A stretch of DNA of 64,000 bases from Owenia fusiformis. Lineage: Eukaryota; Annelida; Polychaeta; Sabellida; Oweniidae. Below the pieces are notes generated by a model, which worked only from the letters and a program-made list of their open reading frames with translations, was not told the origin of the DNA and ran no database searches. Numbering within the stretch: the stretch's first letter is position 1; each line of letters begins with the position of its first letter. The stretch is taken from positions 11,578,932 through 11,642,931 of the forward strand of contig CAIIXF020000012.1 in NCBI GenBank assembly GCA_903813345.2, in the 5' to 3' direction. Below are positions 22,901 to 37,900 of the stretch, in pieces. Both the position numbers and the translations under genes were made by a program.

Positions 22901-25900
22901 TAAGAGAGATATTTCGGAACTCACTTATAGCATGTTTATTATTCCCGTATAACTTATGAAGCGTATGGTTACGTCATCATTTATTGCGCAGCTCTTTACG
23001 TCCATAAGTGTGATATTCTTATGAATCGTCGTCTACACATAAGAATATCACATGTATGGACGTACAAAGAAACACTGACAGTGACTGACACCCCCTACCC
23101 AATTCAGGATCTTCAGGGTGTACAAGGAAACACTGACAGTGACCGCCACTCCCTACCTAATTCAGGATCTTCAGGGTATATAAAGAAACACTGGCTTTGG
23201 CTGATACTCCCTAACCAATTCAGGATCTTCAGGGTATACAAAGAAACACTGTCAGTGGCTGCCACTCCCTTCCCAATTCAGGATCTTCAGGGTATATAAA
23301 GAAACACTGGCTTTGGCTGATACTCCCTAACCAATTCAGGATCTTCAGGGTATACAAAGAAACACTGTCAGTGGCTGCCACTCCCTTCCCAATTCAGGAT
23401 CTTCAAGGTATACAAAGAAACAGTGTCATACACCCAAACCAAGTCCGAGATAACCTATTTAACCTACCTTGTATCTGGTTGAGGTGGCTGAAGTTGAGGG
23501 TCTTCATGTTGCGGATGAATATACTGTCCACGAAAATACACTGAACCATCTGAGTCATCTGGAAAACAATGCAATGTGCATTGGGTGCATATCTTTGTTA
23601 AGAAACCCATAAAGTGGCCTTAAAGCTCTAAACTACAATAATTGCAGAGAATATGATTCATTAAAACAGTTGACAAGCGGAGAACTAGTCATAAATACAG
23701 GGGATGATTTCGCTTTGGGTATTTTGTAGGGTATTCCAGAATATACCCCTGGAAGTCAATGTAGGTGACATATTATTTGGTAGTTTGTGAATGTGTTGAG
23801 TTGTTTTCTTACCTTCCGATGATTAAATTATGCCACATTTCAGGCCTCAGGTCTACTAGTACTGGGAAAGTGATAATGGGCATATCATATAATATCGTAT
23901 ACATATTTCATTTACACAAAAAATAAACTCATGTACATGTTTAGAGGTGTTTTTATAATCAAATTGAAATGTTCCCTTTTATTTTCAATGAAGCATTAAT
24001 GATAAGTGTGGCTTACCTATAGATACATTATTATAAACATCCTCATAAGAGTCACATTGTGATTCATCAGGGTATCCCGCTCCCCCATTATCATTAAGCT
24101 CAATTGCAGCAACTGTCTGTCCATCAGCTGCAATGTTGTAAAATGTGCACTTATTGGCTACCCTTTTTCAGAGTAGTTACACATCTTTATCTACACTCTT
24201 TGAATATGTAATTTAAATTGGTAAGCTACTTACATTATGCATGTACATTGAGGAACTATTATGTATTGAGAGGTGAATGTGATTTAAATTTTTGTGTCCA
24301 TTTGCAATGTACCAAGTAGTGATATTTTGTCATTTTAATGCCTTAAATTTGTATGATTTCATGTTTCAATGATTTGGAAATTCAAGCTATATCTCATACA
24401 TTCAGTGAGTGTACCTTTTCTTTTCTTTCTTTTCTTTATGATAATGAGACCCACAGCTAATAACATAGCAATCAAAAACATAACCAGAAACATCACTAGG
24501 AAAGCAAGAAGTGCCTTCTGCAGTGGTTCATGGTTACTGAAATAATAGTTAAAAGTGCAAATTCTGCCTTCATGGCTTGTTTTACCAAATACATGTACAT
24601 CTCTTTTGTTGTTTTACTTCTTTAGTTTTGCCAATGAAATGCCAATGGACCCTCAGGTGTGTTCACCTTTTTACCCCAAAATTAAATCCAAATTAATTTT
24701 GTATATTTCTTTGCTTCATGAGCACTCCAAATGTAAGTGCAACTTATAATAGAGATTAAATTTTCCAGATATGTGTTGAAAGTTGCAACTTGTGTTATAT
24801 GATTTTTAAATAAAATGTTCATTTACCGAGTTCCAAACAGTAAATTACGTTGAGCATTTTCAGTGGTTTCATCTTTCGGGCAATCTGAGCATACATCACA
24901 CTGTGAAACCACTTTCACTTCCCTCTTCAAGTCATCATAGAACTTTGCAGTTGATTTGTTATATTCTAACTTACTTTCACGGACAGAATACTTTCCAATC
25001 TTAAATAACAATGAATGAATAAATGCAAGGATCTTAATATGAGTTGAACTCACAACCTCATGACTACAGTGACAGAGCTTACTTTAATGTGTTCAGTGCT
25101 CTAAGACTGCTTGGCCAATTCAACAATCCCCAAAATAGATTTTTTAATCGGCCAATCTGACCAGAAGCTAGACTCATTTATAGTTGAAGAGGAGTTAACT
25201 TAATGATTTGCCACTTATATTAATAACACTACTTACATCTAGAACCAATTTACCTTTATCAAAGTGAAAAACATTATTGTGTATCTACACCAATTTCACA
25301 TCACAAACATGAGAAGCAAGATAGTTGTATATAGCCTATCCATAATTAACTTATATCCTTTTGAAGAAGATGTTTACATAGTTCAATTCCTGATTAACTT
25401 ACATGAACAAACTTCTTTTTCCTTGGATCATTAGGATCTAGTTGAAGATTATATATACCATAATCACTCATTCCATTTCCATCTTCATCAAATATACTTG
25501 TCATCTCTCCTGTAGTTTCAAATTTCAGCTTCACCTAAAGATGCATTTAAAAGTAGCTCATGAATTGTATATCAAAGCTGGGTCGATTTTATATTTACTT
25601 CCCTCTTTCGGTTCAATTGAATATATGCTTGGAAAACTCAATTTCTCGAGTGCTTTTCTTTTATGCAAGGCTTGCATAGTTTGAATAATGATACATAAAG
25701 ATTTTACCTTTTTTATCTTTTCAATGACTTCTTTTGGGTGATCGACAAACTCATCACAAAGTTTTGTTGGTTCAACTGTGCAGTAACTTTTTAATGCAGA
25801 ATTTATCCCAATTGCCAATGCTTGTGTAGCTTGTATAACATAATGCACCCAATTATTTTCTTTGGTACCCCTCATGTGCTCTGTGGGATCACAAAGTTGA

Positions 25901-28900
25901 GCTCCACTTTTATCAAAGGAATCTGGGAAATGACAATTAAATTTGCTCTGCCACCACTCTTTGAACCATTTTCTATTGGTTTTTATGTTCCATGGAGTTT
26001 TTTCAAGAAATTTCTTTCTGAATTCTTTGTTTGGTTCAGTCTCCATTTTAAATGATAAGGATCCCAGGGCAATGTTTCCCAACTCTTCGCTTTTTAGTTT
26101 ATCATTTGTGTTGGTGGATTCAGACATGACAAAGGTGAAGATGCCACTTTTGGCATTATTTTTGATTTCTTTAAGGAATCTAACAACACTTTGGAGATCA
26201 GCAAGCAGAAAAACCACCTGAATGTAAAATATTTTTGAAAATATTTTTAATATTTAGAGTAGTTATTTCTTTTTCTTACTGAGCTTTGTAAAACTCTTCG
26301 GTCTTCCGCTTTTTTCATTTAATACTTACATTCTTGTACTTGTACTCTTCTATTTACTTACATATCCATAAAAATTACCTTTGCATTAGATTTCTTTGCC
26401 AAAATGGCATTACGAGCTGCTGCATCTCTCTCATTTCCCTTTCCAACATCAATCACCCTAGTAACAGCCACACAGATCTTAGCTTCCTTGGCCAAACTTT
26501 GGAATAAAGTTGCTAAGTCAGTACCATAGCGATCATCAGTATGCACAATGGAGACATATTTCCAGTTGTTTTGTACACAAACTTGGATCATCCCAGCCAC
26601 CTGTTTATCATCAGGGGTGACAACACGCATAAGATATGGGTATTCCTTTCTATTACTCAACACTGGACTCGTTGAGCCATAACTGCATTGAATCTTTCCC
26701 ATCTTGGTTGTGATATCAGCTAGGGCTTTTGTCTGTGAGCTGCCTAGTCCACCAAGAATAGCTGCTACCTTTGAACAAATGAGATTTATAGCTAATGGTT
26801 TCATTTGACAAAATCATAAAAGTCATATACATCTTTGAACAGATGTCATGTACAGCTCAAGGATTTCATTTTACCAAATCTTAAAATTCTTGAGTAATAT
26901 GCTTCAAACTATTTGAAAAATGTTGATACTGAAAGAAGAAATGATGTAAGAGTTATCATAATATCATATTTCAAAAGCTATACTGGCATGATAGCGGGAT
27001 AAATAGTGTAAAGTAATCGCCGTTTGCGGAACAAATCGTGAAACTTTCCTCAAATGATCACTGATTGCTACTCTTTAAATAAAGCAACTGTGCCAAAAAA
27101 TTGCTTCATAGGAACTACCCTAATTTTACAATTCTTACCCCCCCCCCATGGTCACGGAGGGGGGGGGAGCTAAAAAAAATTGACACAATTTTTTTGGACT
27201 AAATTATGCTCATACTTCAAATTTAATATTACCTTATCATGTTAAGAAGTTAATGTTGAAGTAAAAATATGAAATACCATTGATTTTCGATTGCTATGTT
27301 AAAGGGTGGTGATGGGCGACGCCCACTTTTCTTGTATTGAATATTTTGCACCATATCACAGTAGCAGGAGTAAATCAAATAAGTGACATATGATTTTAAA
27401 ATGACATCTATATCTAATGCTTCACATGAGAAGTGGTTTCTTTTGGCTTCTGAGTGCAGTTAGACTCCATATATCAACTATCTATATCTGTTTCATAGTT
27501 CCTTTAGTTTCACTTTGCACACATTTTTAAATCATAGTTTTATTAATCTTATCAAAAGAAGGATTTATACTAGTGTCTATCAGTATCATAGATACTTTTT
27601 GGTATGTTGCAGTGCCCTTATGAAGAACAATTGCCATCACACACACATAATCCTGTACAAACAAGATTTCCTTTCAGGCTCTTGCATCGCGTTGATATGC
27701 ATTGGTTTTTGCAGCTACACTTTATGAGAGCCTGGCAAGCGTCTGATGCTTGGGGTAAGGTAACCCTGGTTGTCCACCTTGGTATCCATTTGATGTCTTC
27801 AAATATCCAGCCCCACTCAGCTGGAGAAGGAACTTGAGGATTTGCTGTAAGTGGTTGCCCCCAAATAAATACAGCTTGGTATATGACTCTCTTCATATGC
27901 TGTAAAAGGGCATCTGATGTTGGACGAATGTGTGATATTATTGAAGTCCTCTTTGTGAACATCTCCTTCCTCGCAGCATTGATTGATGTTTCATTGCTTG
28001 TTTTAAGTTGGAGACCAGAATAATGAACTGCTCTAAAATAGGCATCAAGCAGGGTATTGGGTCGTATTGTATTGAGATTTCTGTTAATACTGTAGTTAAT
28101 TCAGGGTAGGTACTCCATTGGTTCCAGGCTGATGTCTTAGACTTTCCATTAAAGCCTGATGTGGTGTCACACCCAGTCATAGCATGGAATATTGGGAAAC
28201 ACATGGCTTTCTGAGGAGTCATTTCATGGGCAATTTCGTGGGCTGGAAGGTATCTATAGGACTTTCCCTTGCCAAAGGTGAGCCAGATTTGAATGTTAAG
28301 TTGTGCAGCTAGCTATACTAACTGCCAGAACAACAATGTCTGAATCAACTGGTCTAATCGTCATTTTTGTGAAGCCTTTTTTCATTGCATCATATATGTG
28401 CAGAAAGATTCGGGAATCTGCCTCTTCATGGGATGATGGTGAAATCTCAGAAACATGCTGCTTAGGATATGCCTCTGCAGAATTCCCAATTGTTGTAATC
28501 AGGATTTTATTCTCTGGTACTGGAATGGCTGAGACATTTGATGCAAGGAAGGTAAAGAGATCACTTTTCTTGTCATCCGAGAGTAGAAATTCTGGCCAAT
28601 TTCCTGGCAATTTGTTTTCTGGATAAACTATTTGACGCTTTCCAGATCCATGCTTTTTCTTGTTGAAGATTTGACACTATTTGGTATATATTGATCCCAT
28701 ACAATATCAAGTCTTTGTACTCTATTAAGTTGATCTGCAGTATACTTTTTAAATATGTCATTTGAGTATTGTAGGAAGGTTCTTGCTTCTGGAGTTTTCA
28801 GCAGGTGGACTATTACGGCACCATCAAGAAACAGGGCTTCAACATTTGGTGTATTGATCTCTCTATTTGGAAGAAGGTCTTCCACTGGTTTTAAGATATT

Positions 28901-31900
28901 TGCTTTGAGTCCAGTCTTGATTGTGTCGTCTTGTGAAAGGGATGGAGGGAATGCCTGGTTCTCATGTCGGAAAAGTTCATCTAAGTTGCCGTCTCTATTC
29001 TGGCACGCTATGTATAGTTGTGAAAATAGGGCAGTGTCATTTTTCAAGCTTGCTAGCTTTGAACTTGACTTAGATTTGTTTTAAGATCTTGAAATTGTTT
29101 CTCTTGATAGGGTCTGGTGATGGCTTTTGATCTTTCAATAATTCTCTCCTTTATATATACTTTACATTGACTTTTCCCCCTTTTCTCAATTGTGTTCAAT
29201 GTGTCAACTGCATTGCTTGACATAAAATCTTTAGTATCAAGTGTCCAAAGTTCCTTTGATGTTGCAATAAAGGGGTTTCCTAAATCATTGATAACCTAAG
29301 TAAGGGAATTGACATATTTGTTGAAACTGGTTTGATAACTAACACTGTGCTCATGGTTTGCAAGGACCATCATTATTCTTCATCTCATCCTCAAACTCAG
29401 TTAACATTCTTGCGATCATCGACCATCCACTTCTGTAATGCGGTTGGATTGTCGAACAACCCCACAGCTCCACCCTCACTTTTGATCACACTATTATTTT
29501 GCTCATGGGCTTGGTCTATTGACATGGAGGAGAAGCTTTTTCTTGACTTGCTGACAGTGAAATGCCCCTTCATGAAACTCTTGTGAACTTCAGGGTGGAT
29601 TTCTTTGAGCTGAACCACATCACTTACATGGACAGGTACCTAGCGGGCATAATTGGTATGATCCAGGGAGACAAACCATGGCATGATTTCCATGATAGTT
29701 TCTTTGTAGAGCCTGAAGTCCCCAAGTCTCACAGCTCTAACATTTGTTAGACCCAGAACTTGTAATTGGAGTACTATGTACCAGAATTTGAATATAGGCG
29801 ACCCTGTTTCTTCACTCTGCTGGGTATCTATCAAAGATTCAAAATCAAGAGGCAAAATTGTATTGATTGGTAATCTACCTGAAATCTACCCAAGTAACAA
29901 GACCCCCTCCCAATACACATAACACTCATTCTTAATTCAAAACTGCCCTTATTAGACCAACAATATCATATTTTAAAACATAACAGTTAAAGATGCATTA
30001 TGCCATAGGTTTCTCCCCCAGACAATCAATGATGTCCTATTGTTATTGCTCATATAATATCTCCCATACCATAGATATATCTTGAGAATAAGTGCCTTGA
30101 ACCAGGCAGCCAATCAGGTTTATGATGAACAAATTCAACGACCAATCAGATAACAGGACGACTTTCACGGTATATTCACACTTCAGATTGAATTAATTTC
30201 TTCGAAAATAATTAGATCGGCCAGCACAATCGCGAAATTAACACTGAAAGAGGGGGATTTGGGACTTCTTCTTTGGTAAGTAAATGGGTGAAACTCAATA
30301 TGCAAAAAGGCCAGAGGGGTCTTGATTTTGCTATCATATGGCATAGAGCCTCTTTAATCAAAATAAGCAGAACAACTTCTTGATTATTTTTATTAATCAT
30401 GTAGGTCAAAATCATACTTACAAAAACTGATCTAGAAACGTTGATGCTCATTGTCACTCAAGCATGACCTTGTCAAAAACAAGAAGTGATTTCTGTTTAA
30501 GAAAGATGCACTTTTTCCTAGATTATTCTGTATTTGCATTCAAGTCACTCATCAGATGTCACATAGTTTGTCAAACTTTATTTTCAATTAAAATTATGTT
30601 GTTTATTATGTCGAAGTACATGTAATGCCACTATGGAAAAGAGATAAAAGGAATTAATTAAAGATAAGTAAATATTCATTTTGCTAAAAATTGACTGCAA
30701 TCCTACTGATTATCATGTGTATCATGGTAAAAGGTCCCAACATTGAAATTATGATACTATTTAATGATAATCCTAAAATGTTATGGATGGTCATTAAGCC
30801 TACCCCTATACATTTTAGGGGTAGGGGTAAAAATTGCGAAAAGTAGAAATAAAATGGAGGAAATTTTTGGCACAGTTGCTTTTTACACCCAGGAAGGTTG
30901 TCTGGTCATATATGGAAAGTTCCACAATTTGTTCCGTTTTCGGCGCTTTCGCCCTTTTTTATGTCACTATTTATCTCGCTATGACATTAACAAAGAAAGA
31001 CATTTTATTTAGACTTTTATTTTGAAAAAAATGATTTATGTTGTTCAGACAAACATAAATAGACTTGATCTTATGCAGCAACCTTGTTAGTCTTTTGTGT
31101 CATTGTGTTAGACACTGCTGCTTTGTATGTTTGGGATGTGAGACTTACTTTTTTGATAATAAACCTATGGCACTTGGGCTTATGCTTATATTCTGGTACT
31201 TACTTTTGAAATGACATCAGATTCCAATGTTTTTCCCTCATAAGTAAGCTTGGTTTCACCAGTGAAGACTGAGTATATGAACTGTTGGCTTCTTAACTGG
31301 CTGTAGCATGTATCAAATATGATTGCCCCAATTGTCATATCCTTTGTAATATCTACAATCAAAGAATATGGGTATTACACCATTGATAGTGGCAATACAG
31401 ATTGCAAATATATCATATGATGTGTATGTTGCATTGTTTGAATTCACACCCTCGAGTAATTTTCTGGCTACCATTTTGAAATAAGGTCATAATACTTATT
31501 GTCAGAATCCACACTTCGTATAGTGTATCAGATTGTAATAACCTTGAGTATGCACCTCCGATGAACTGTAGTGTAACAAGCCAGATACTGGATATGAAAG
31601 GGAGTGAGACTGTAGTAGCAATTTGTTAACAAATTTGTTAAAATATTCCATAGATTCCAAAGGTCCAAAAGATATATACTGCAAGTTTATTTTAAAACTT
31701 CTTACCTTTGAATATTCCTGTACGAGGTTGTCTATTGACTTGTTCTAGTGCAAACAAAAAAGCTTCAACAAGGTCAACTCCTGCTCCCCATCGGACTGCT
31801 CCACAAGTGAATGGTTTATCCCCTTGCACATGGATGGGGAACCCAGCCATAATCAAAATATCACCTTCAATTTTACAAAATCAATGCTATTTTACATGTG

Positions 31901-34900
31901 TTCATGATTTTATGCTAGTCTAGCCTGGCAGCCTCAGCTCAGTTGCCATTGTATATGGCTCATCCATTAGATTCACAAAACAGGACTTTGTGAATAATAT
32001 AAGGCCTTAGCTGAAAACATCATCATTATTATGAATTTTAAGAAATGGAACAATCCCTAAATTAAAAATTATGAAAGATGACTGTTAAAAAGGAATAAAA
32101 CCTTCTATGTAAATCACAGGAAACTTGTCTCTTTCTTCAATCTGTTGAATACAAGTTATGCACTTTTCTGGGCAGGTTGAAGTGTATTTTGTCATATCTG
32201 TAACTCCAGCATCAAGATAGAACTTCATTTTTGTAAGGTCAATATCCAGTGTGCCATTTTCATATTTACCAACCTTAAATAAAACAGTTTCATTAAAATG
32301 AACCTACTGTCAAATAGCTTTACAAAAGCAATCATGGTAGCTTGAAACAAATTCTATTAATGAGCTATATTGATAAATCTTCTCTGAAAATTGCAGATGT
32401 GAAAAAATGATTTTGCCTTGTACTGATATTTACAGAAAAGGTTTGCATAAAAGTATGTTGATGACAGCTCATGTTACTTCTATGTTTTAAAATTTGAGTA
32501 TTTGGGGATAAGAGTAAAGGATTGAGCCAGTTCAAGTAGCTATTTATTTGCTTTCTCTCTAAACTTTCTTTGAATTAAATATTTCCGCATGTGCAGGTTT
32601 CATTTTTGTGTGAAATAATTTGTTGTTGCAAATTATTATTGAAAGACATTTATTTACCCGTTCAAGACAGTATTGTGTTCCATAATGCCCACACCTCTTG
32701 TAGTTATGTACCAAGTACTGAGGCACGCTTTTATCAGGCAGGATGTCCCCTGTAGTTGCATTGAATTGTATATTTCTTTTATTCAGGTACTTTTTTGGAT
32801 GAAATGTCATTTTGTTGGTGTAGCTAATGTTAATCTTTTTGATTATGTCTGTCATGTTGCTTAATATCATTTTATTGTTCAACAGCTCTGGGCATACTCC
32901 ACTTGGCTTTTTGCAGATGTTTTGGCGAACAATTTTCAATGCTTCCGTCAAAGTGACAGCTATGTGTATCACACTCTCAGTGTAACCTGATTGAGAGAAT
33001 TTACGCTCAACTTCTTCTCTAGTGATTTCATCACAGGTGCGACTATAGTGCTTGAATGGCAATTCAGAAATCAAAGGATGTGTTGGGATAGTGCACTCAT
33101 ACTGTAACATAAACACCTCCTCTATCCAGGGATCTGTGGCAGCCAAATTTGACACCATGCTATTATTAGAAAACATTTCTACCCAAAAGTCTTTGAACTC
33201 CTCAACCTCATCTATATATGGACTTATAGTGATCGCACCCTCTGCAATATTAGCATAATCAACGAGAACATTACTGTTAATTCCTACTGAATCTGGTAGA
33301 ATAAACTGAAGTTGATCACTTAAGTGACCAAAATCTTTCTCTGCCAGTCCTTTTATTCCTATGAAGACTTCTTCTACTGTGCTTGCCTGCCCAAAACACA
33401 CCACGCCTATTATGCCACTGGTGGCTATCGTACCTACAATATCTTTCATAATCTTTGATAGTTTGGCTACTTCATTATGGCTTGTTTTGATCATATGTGC
33501 TTGAATGATGCATATGTTTTTTTCAAGTGCTTGTTTCTTGATTTCCTCGTATCCTTCTCGGCCATAGGTGTCATCTGAGTAGATTACAGAGATGACACTC
33601 CACTTAAGGTTGGTTATAACATCAATAATGACCTATATAAGAACAATTAACCATTTTGAAAATTTATACACTTTATAAGCAATATACTGAGATATTTACA
33701 GGGTGATCAATAAATAAGGTAAAAGTATCTGGCATTTTGTAAATATTGGTCCAAACATCCTGAAATTTGGTCAGAATATACCTTGTACATTTCTAAATTA
33801 AAACATTTAAATATATAACTTCTGCCATCTGATTGGTTAATATTATAGTTACTATGGCAACTGGAGTCGGGGGTACCCAGGGCAATTTCATTGCGTCCAA
33901 TTTGAACAAAAAATGATAAAATGCACATCTTGTTCAAACAGAAAAGAAATAAACGTGGGTGCCAGCATTACTTGTTTTAATATTTTGTTTACATTGTTAC
34001 ATATTTTCTTGCAAATTCGATGCTTGATGTCACGGGAAAGATTAATATATAATGAAAACTGATATGATCATAGAAAGTCTATGAGACGGGTCAATGATGA
34101 AAAACAATACCCACAGAAGAGATTTGATGAGAGAAAAGAGAAAGAAGCTAAGACTAAGAGGCCTGCAAAACGTTTCACATAACACTGGGATAATGCTCCG
34201 TCTCAAAATGCTATTCTCACGGTACAAACCATTGAAGCACTTGGTTTCCCACTGTTAGGTCATGTACTATACTCTCCTGACTTGTCCCCTTATGATTTTA
34301 TTGTCATGGTAAGCTGAAGAGGGAGTTGAGAGAGTTTCTCATGGGATGACTTGAAGCCAGCTGTCTTGAAAATTTGCACGCTATGGGAAAATGGGTTTAA
34401 AAGGTGTTCAAAGACTGGAGTAGAAGACATGAACTATATGTTAAAAACAAAGGACATTAAGTAGCAGTTATGAAGCATGAAAAAATAATATGATATGCCA
34501 TTTTAATTGTGATTTGAAATATATTATCAAAAGTGTTTTGACTGAAAATTTAGTTTTTTGATAGTTGCCCCGGGTCTGCATGCTTTCTGTTGCTATGGTA
34601 ACTATAACTTCAACCAATCACATCACTTTGATCTGTAAGTTAATATATCAATTCAATAATGTTTGAACATTATTCTGTGCAAATTTCATAAGGATTGGGT
34701 AAACTTTGAAGAAATGCCAGATACTTTTACCTTATTTATTGATCACCCTGTTACTCTATCGTGTCAAAAAAAATGTATACTTGTAACTATTAGAAAAATA
34801 TCATAGTTTTTGACAAATCTTCACTTAACTATCAGTTAGAATTAAGCCAACCAGTCATTTGGAAAGTTTGATTTGAATCATTTAAATTTCCCTCTGTGGA

Positions 34901-37900
34901 TACAAATCATATACTTTGTTTACATTCGTAACCCTTCTCCCTGATCATTTATAGTTATGTATTTCTTAATGTCATGTTCATAAGATGTTTGATTGATGAT
35001 TTTAAGGTATATTTTACTTTCATAAAATGTACTAAGCAATCTAATCAGACCAATGCAATAGAGTAGATAGACTGACTCCAATATGAATGAAATGTCCCAT
35101 AGTCTTGTGGCTTTTGGATTATCATAAAGATTCGCAAATGGTAGCTGGAGTTTTGTGTTCGATATTCATTCTGTGTATGTTAAATCATTGTTTTGGTATA
35201 TTGGGGATTTGTTTTCCTTTTAACTGGTTTAAACTGCAATATATCTTTTGCAAACTGTGTCTGTTATACTTTGGTCTTTCCTTTTTATTAGGAAAATGAG
35301 CTAAGTATGCATATTTATGCAATTCTAAATGGTATGTATAGGCATATGCAACATACCTTGACTTGCTCCGTGTCTGGTAGGGTTGCCCTGAAGACATTTG
35401 GAAGGCCACTGATGGATGCTGCAGTACTTGAATGTGTAAGAATGGGCACACCAGAATCTTTCAGTGCCTCTGCTACAAACACTGTAGATTCACTTAAACC
35501 TGGGCCAACTATGCCTGTAATTGTAAAACGTAAAGGACAAGTATGCCTACAATCACACAAATGATTCATACAAATGTTCTTTGAAAGCCAAAGGGCCAAC
35601 TATATCTACAGTTATACAGATGTTCTGTGAAATATGCTGTAAGGAACAAACTATGCCTACAATCAGACAAATGTTCTGTGAGTCTGCTTCAAAGCAACCA
35701 GTTGAACCTAAAAAATAAGAATACTAAAGACTATTGTACTTATATTAATACTTCACCGTGATACACAGAATATTATTTTATACAGGATAAAGGAAGAACA
35801 GGCATTGACACCTTAAAACCAAGAATGCAACTGACTAACAGACACCGGTAGTGTTGTCGCGATGTGCCATAATCGTACATCGATGCATCGGCAATTTTCA
35901 GTAGTAAACATCGATGCACATCACGATGTACATCGAGAAAAAGTCCAAGAAAAGTGCACTGAAATACCGAACGCTAATGCACTAAAATACAGAACGCTGG
36001 TTCATCCGGGAACTTCTAGTAACTGTGAAATGAAAGTAAAGTAATTTTTTTAGATTAATGGTTCATTTCGACTAGCTAAAACAGTTTTAAAGCGAAATAA
36101 TATCAGAAAACATTGGGAAATGAAATAAGACATGAGAAAGTTAAGCGATTTGCGTCAAAATGAGATAAGAAAGGGTGATTTTTAGCAAAATGGAATTTTT
36201 TTTAAAAACATCGATGTTTTGTTTCAGACATCGATGCATCGCCAGAATCAGCTTTGGCGATGTATATCGCGATGTATCGATTAATCGCGACAACACTAGA
36301 CACCGGTCCTGCTCCTTGCTTCCGGCAAAAGTAAGTTTCTGAAAGTATTCTGTCGGGGATAATTTTTTTCAGTTTTTAAAGATTCATACATTTTTTTAAA
36401 ACTTTATAAACTTGACATGCTAACCATGCCAGTGCTGCCAAAGACTTGGAGGCTTCTTATTTTACCTGCTAAAAATGCATTATCTTGATCCACTTGGCAA
36501 TAAGCATCATCTGGTGTGTTGTACATCTCAGGTAGAAGGTCCAGGGCTTGTTTCACTGCTGCTTCTCTGTATCCACAGGTGTCAAACACCCTTAAGCCTT
36601 GAGATTTACAATATTTATTATTCAGACATCTGCTCAATTTATTCAATTAATTTCTGTCTCTCAGATAGTTGAGAAGTCAACTACTAGAAAACTGTATGTA
36701 AAGTAGGATCAGCAAGATAGATGTTTTTCCGACCGCTCATAGCGCCTCTAGCGGACAAGCTTTTATGACATAAATAGCCCCCGTGTGTGGTTCACTTGCT
36801 GCTACGGATAAAACTGAATAGTTAGGCCATCCCAACCCCAAGTCATGAATAAATTATATAAATAACTCAAAAAAATGTTAAGACCATATTCACCTATGTT
36901 TATTCCATCTAAATAATTGTTGTCATTCATGTGTTGAAATGTCCATCTGAGAGCAGCTAGATACATGTAACCCTGGATTGTGATTGGTCCACATTCCTTA
37001 ATGTTTCTCCCATTATCGTGAATGTCCATTAACACTCCTATAGTACACAAAAGTTTCTAATTTTTAAATATATATTTCTTTTCATTTCTTCATACAAAAA
37101 CTGCATCAAATGGAATAGCTCTAAATGTTACACTCAGGTCCTCTTGAAACTGGAACTGGAAAATTGAAGAAAAGTATATAATGTTGATTCACTCAAAAGT
37201 TCACAAGATTCTCTTATGGTTCCTTTATTCATAAGAGAAGTGTAAAACTTTATGCACTGACATGAACCTAAACAAAGCAGCTATATTGACGCTGTAAGTA
37301 CATAAAAGTATGGGTAGCAACAAGTCCCACAAGTCATCCAAATATTTCTTTGTACCTTATTATCCCAACAAACTAAGTTCAGTAGGGATAAAGTGAAACC
37401 CTCCCTCCGTCCATCTGTCAGTTCGTCCATCAGTCCGATTGTCTGTCTGGAGCATAACTAAAATACTAGTCGATCAATTTTCTTCATTTTTGGGGAAGAG
37501 ATGTATATTGGTGATTAGTTTTACACAAAACACTTTTTTCAAGATGGCCACCACTTAAAAACATTTTCATTAAATACCAAAGTAATAAATTTTATTGTTT
37601 GAAAATTTGACAGTGAATTCACAACATCTATATATTCCATGATTATTCAATGTTTTTCACCTTGACCCCCAGTGGCGGTGCATGGGGGTCAAGGAAACAG
37701 GAATTTCCATTAATGTTGAGATCTTTCTGAACTATATTATACTGAAATGAAAGGTAATTTTGAGCAGTTTGCAAATATTGTATGTTTTTTTCTGATTTTT
37801 GCCTTGCAATTGAAGGACTTTGTTTATATGATTTGTGCCTTTGAAACTCCTAAATGGTCACCCAAATGCTTCAATCTGTGGAAATTCTGATAAATCCCTT

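Noticed and set aside
23021-23299. 92-codon plus-strand frame in the copy A minisatellite
   Set aside because: Same 58-bp repeat read in the other direction. Not conserved as protein.
25822-26221. Plus-strand frames opposite receptor exon 10 (also 48101-48506)
   Set aside because: Shadows of the conserved minus-strand exon.
28303-29084. Plus-strand frames at 28303-28626 and 28755-29084
   Set aside because: Antisense shadows of the decayed GCDT-type ORF.
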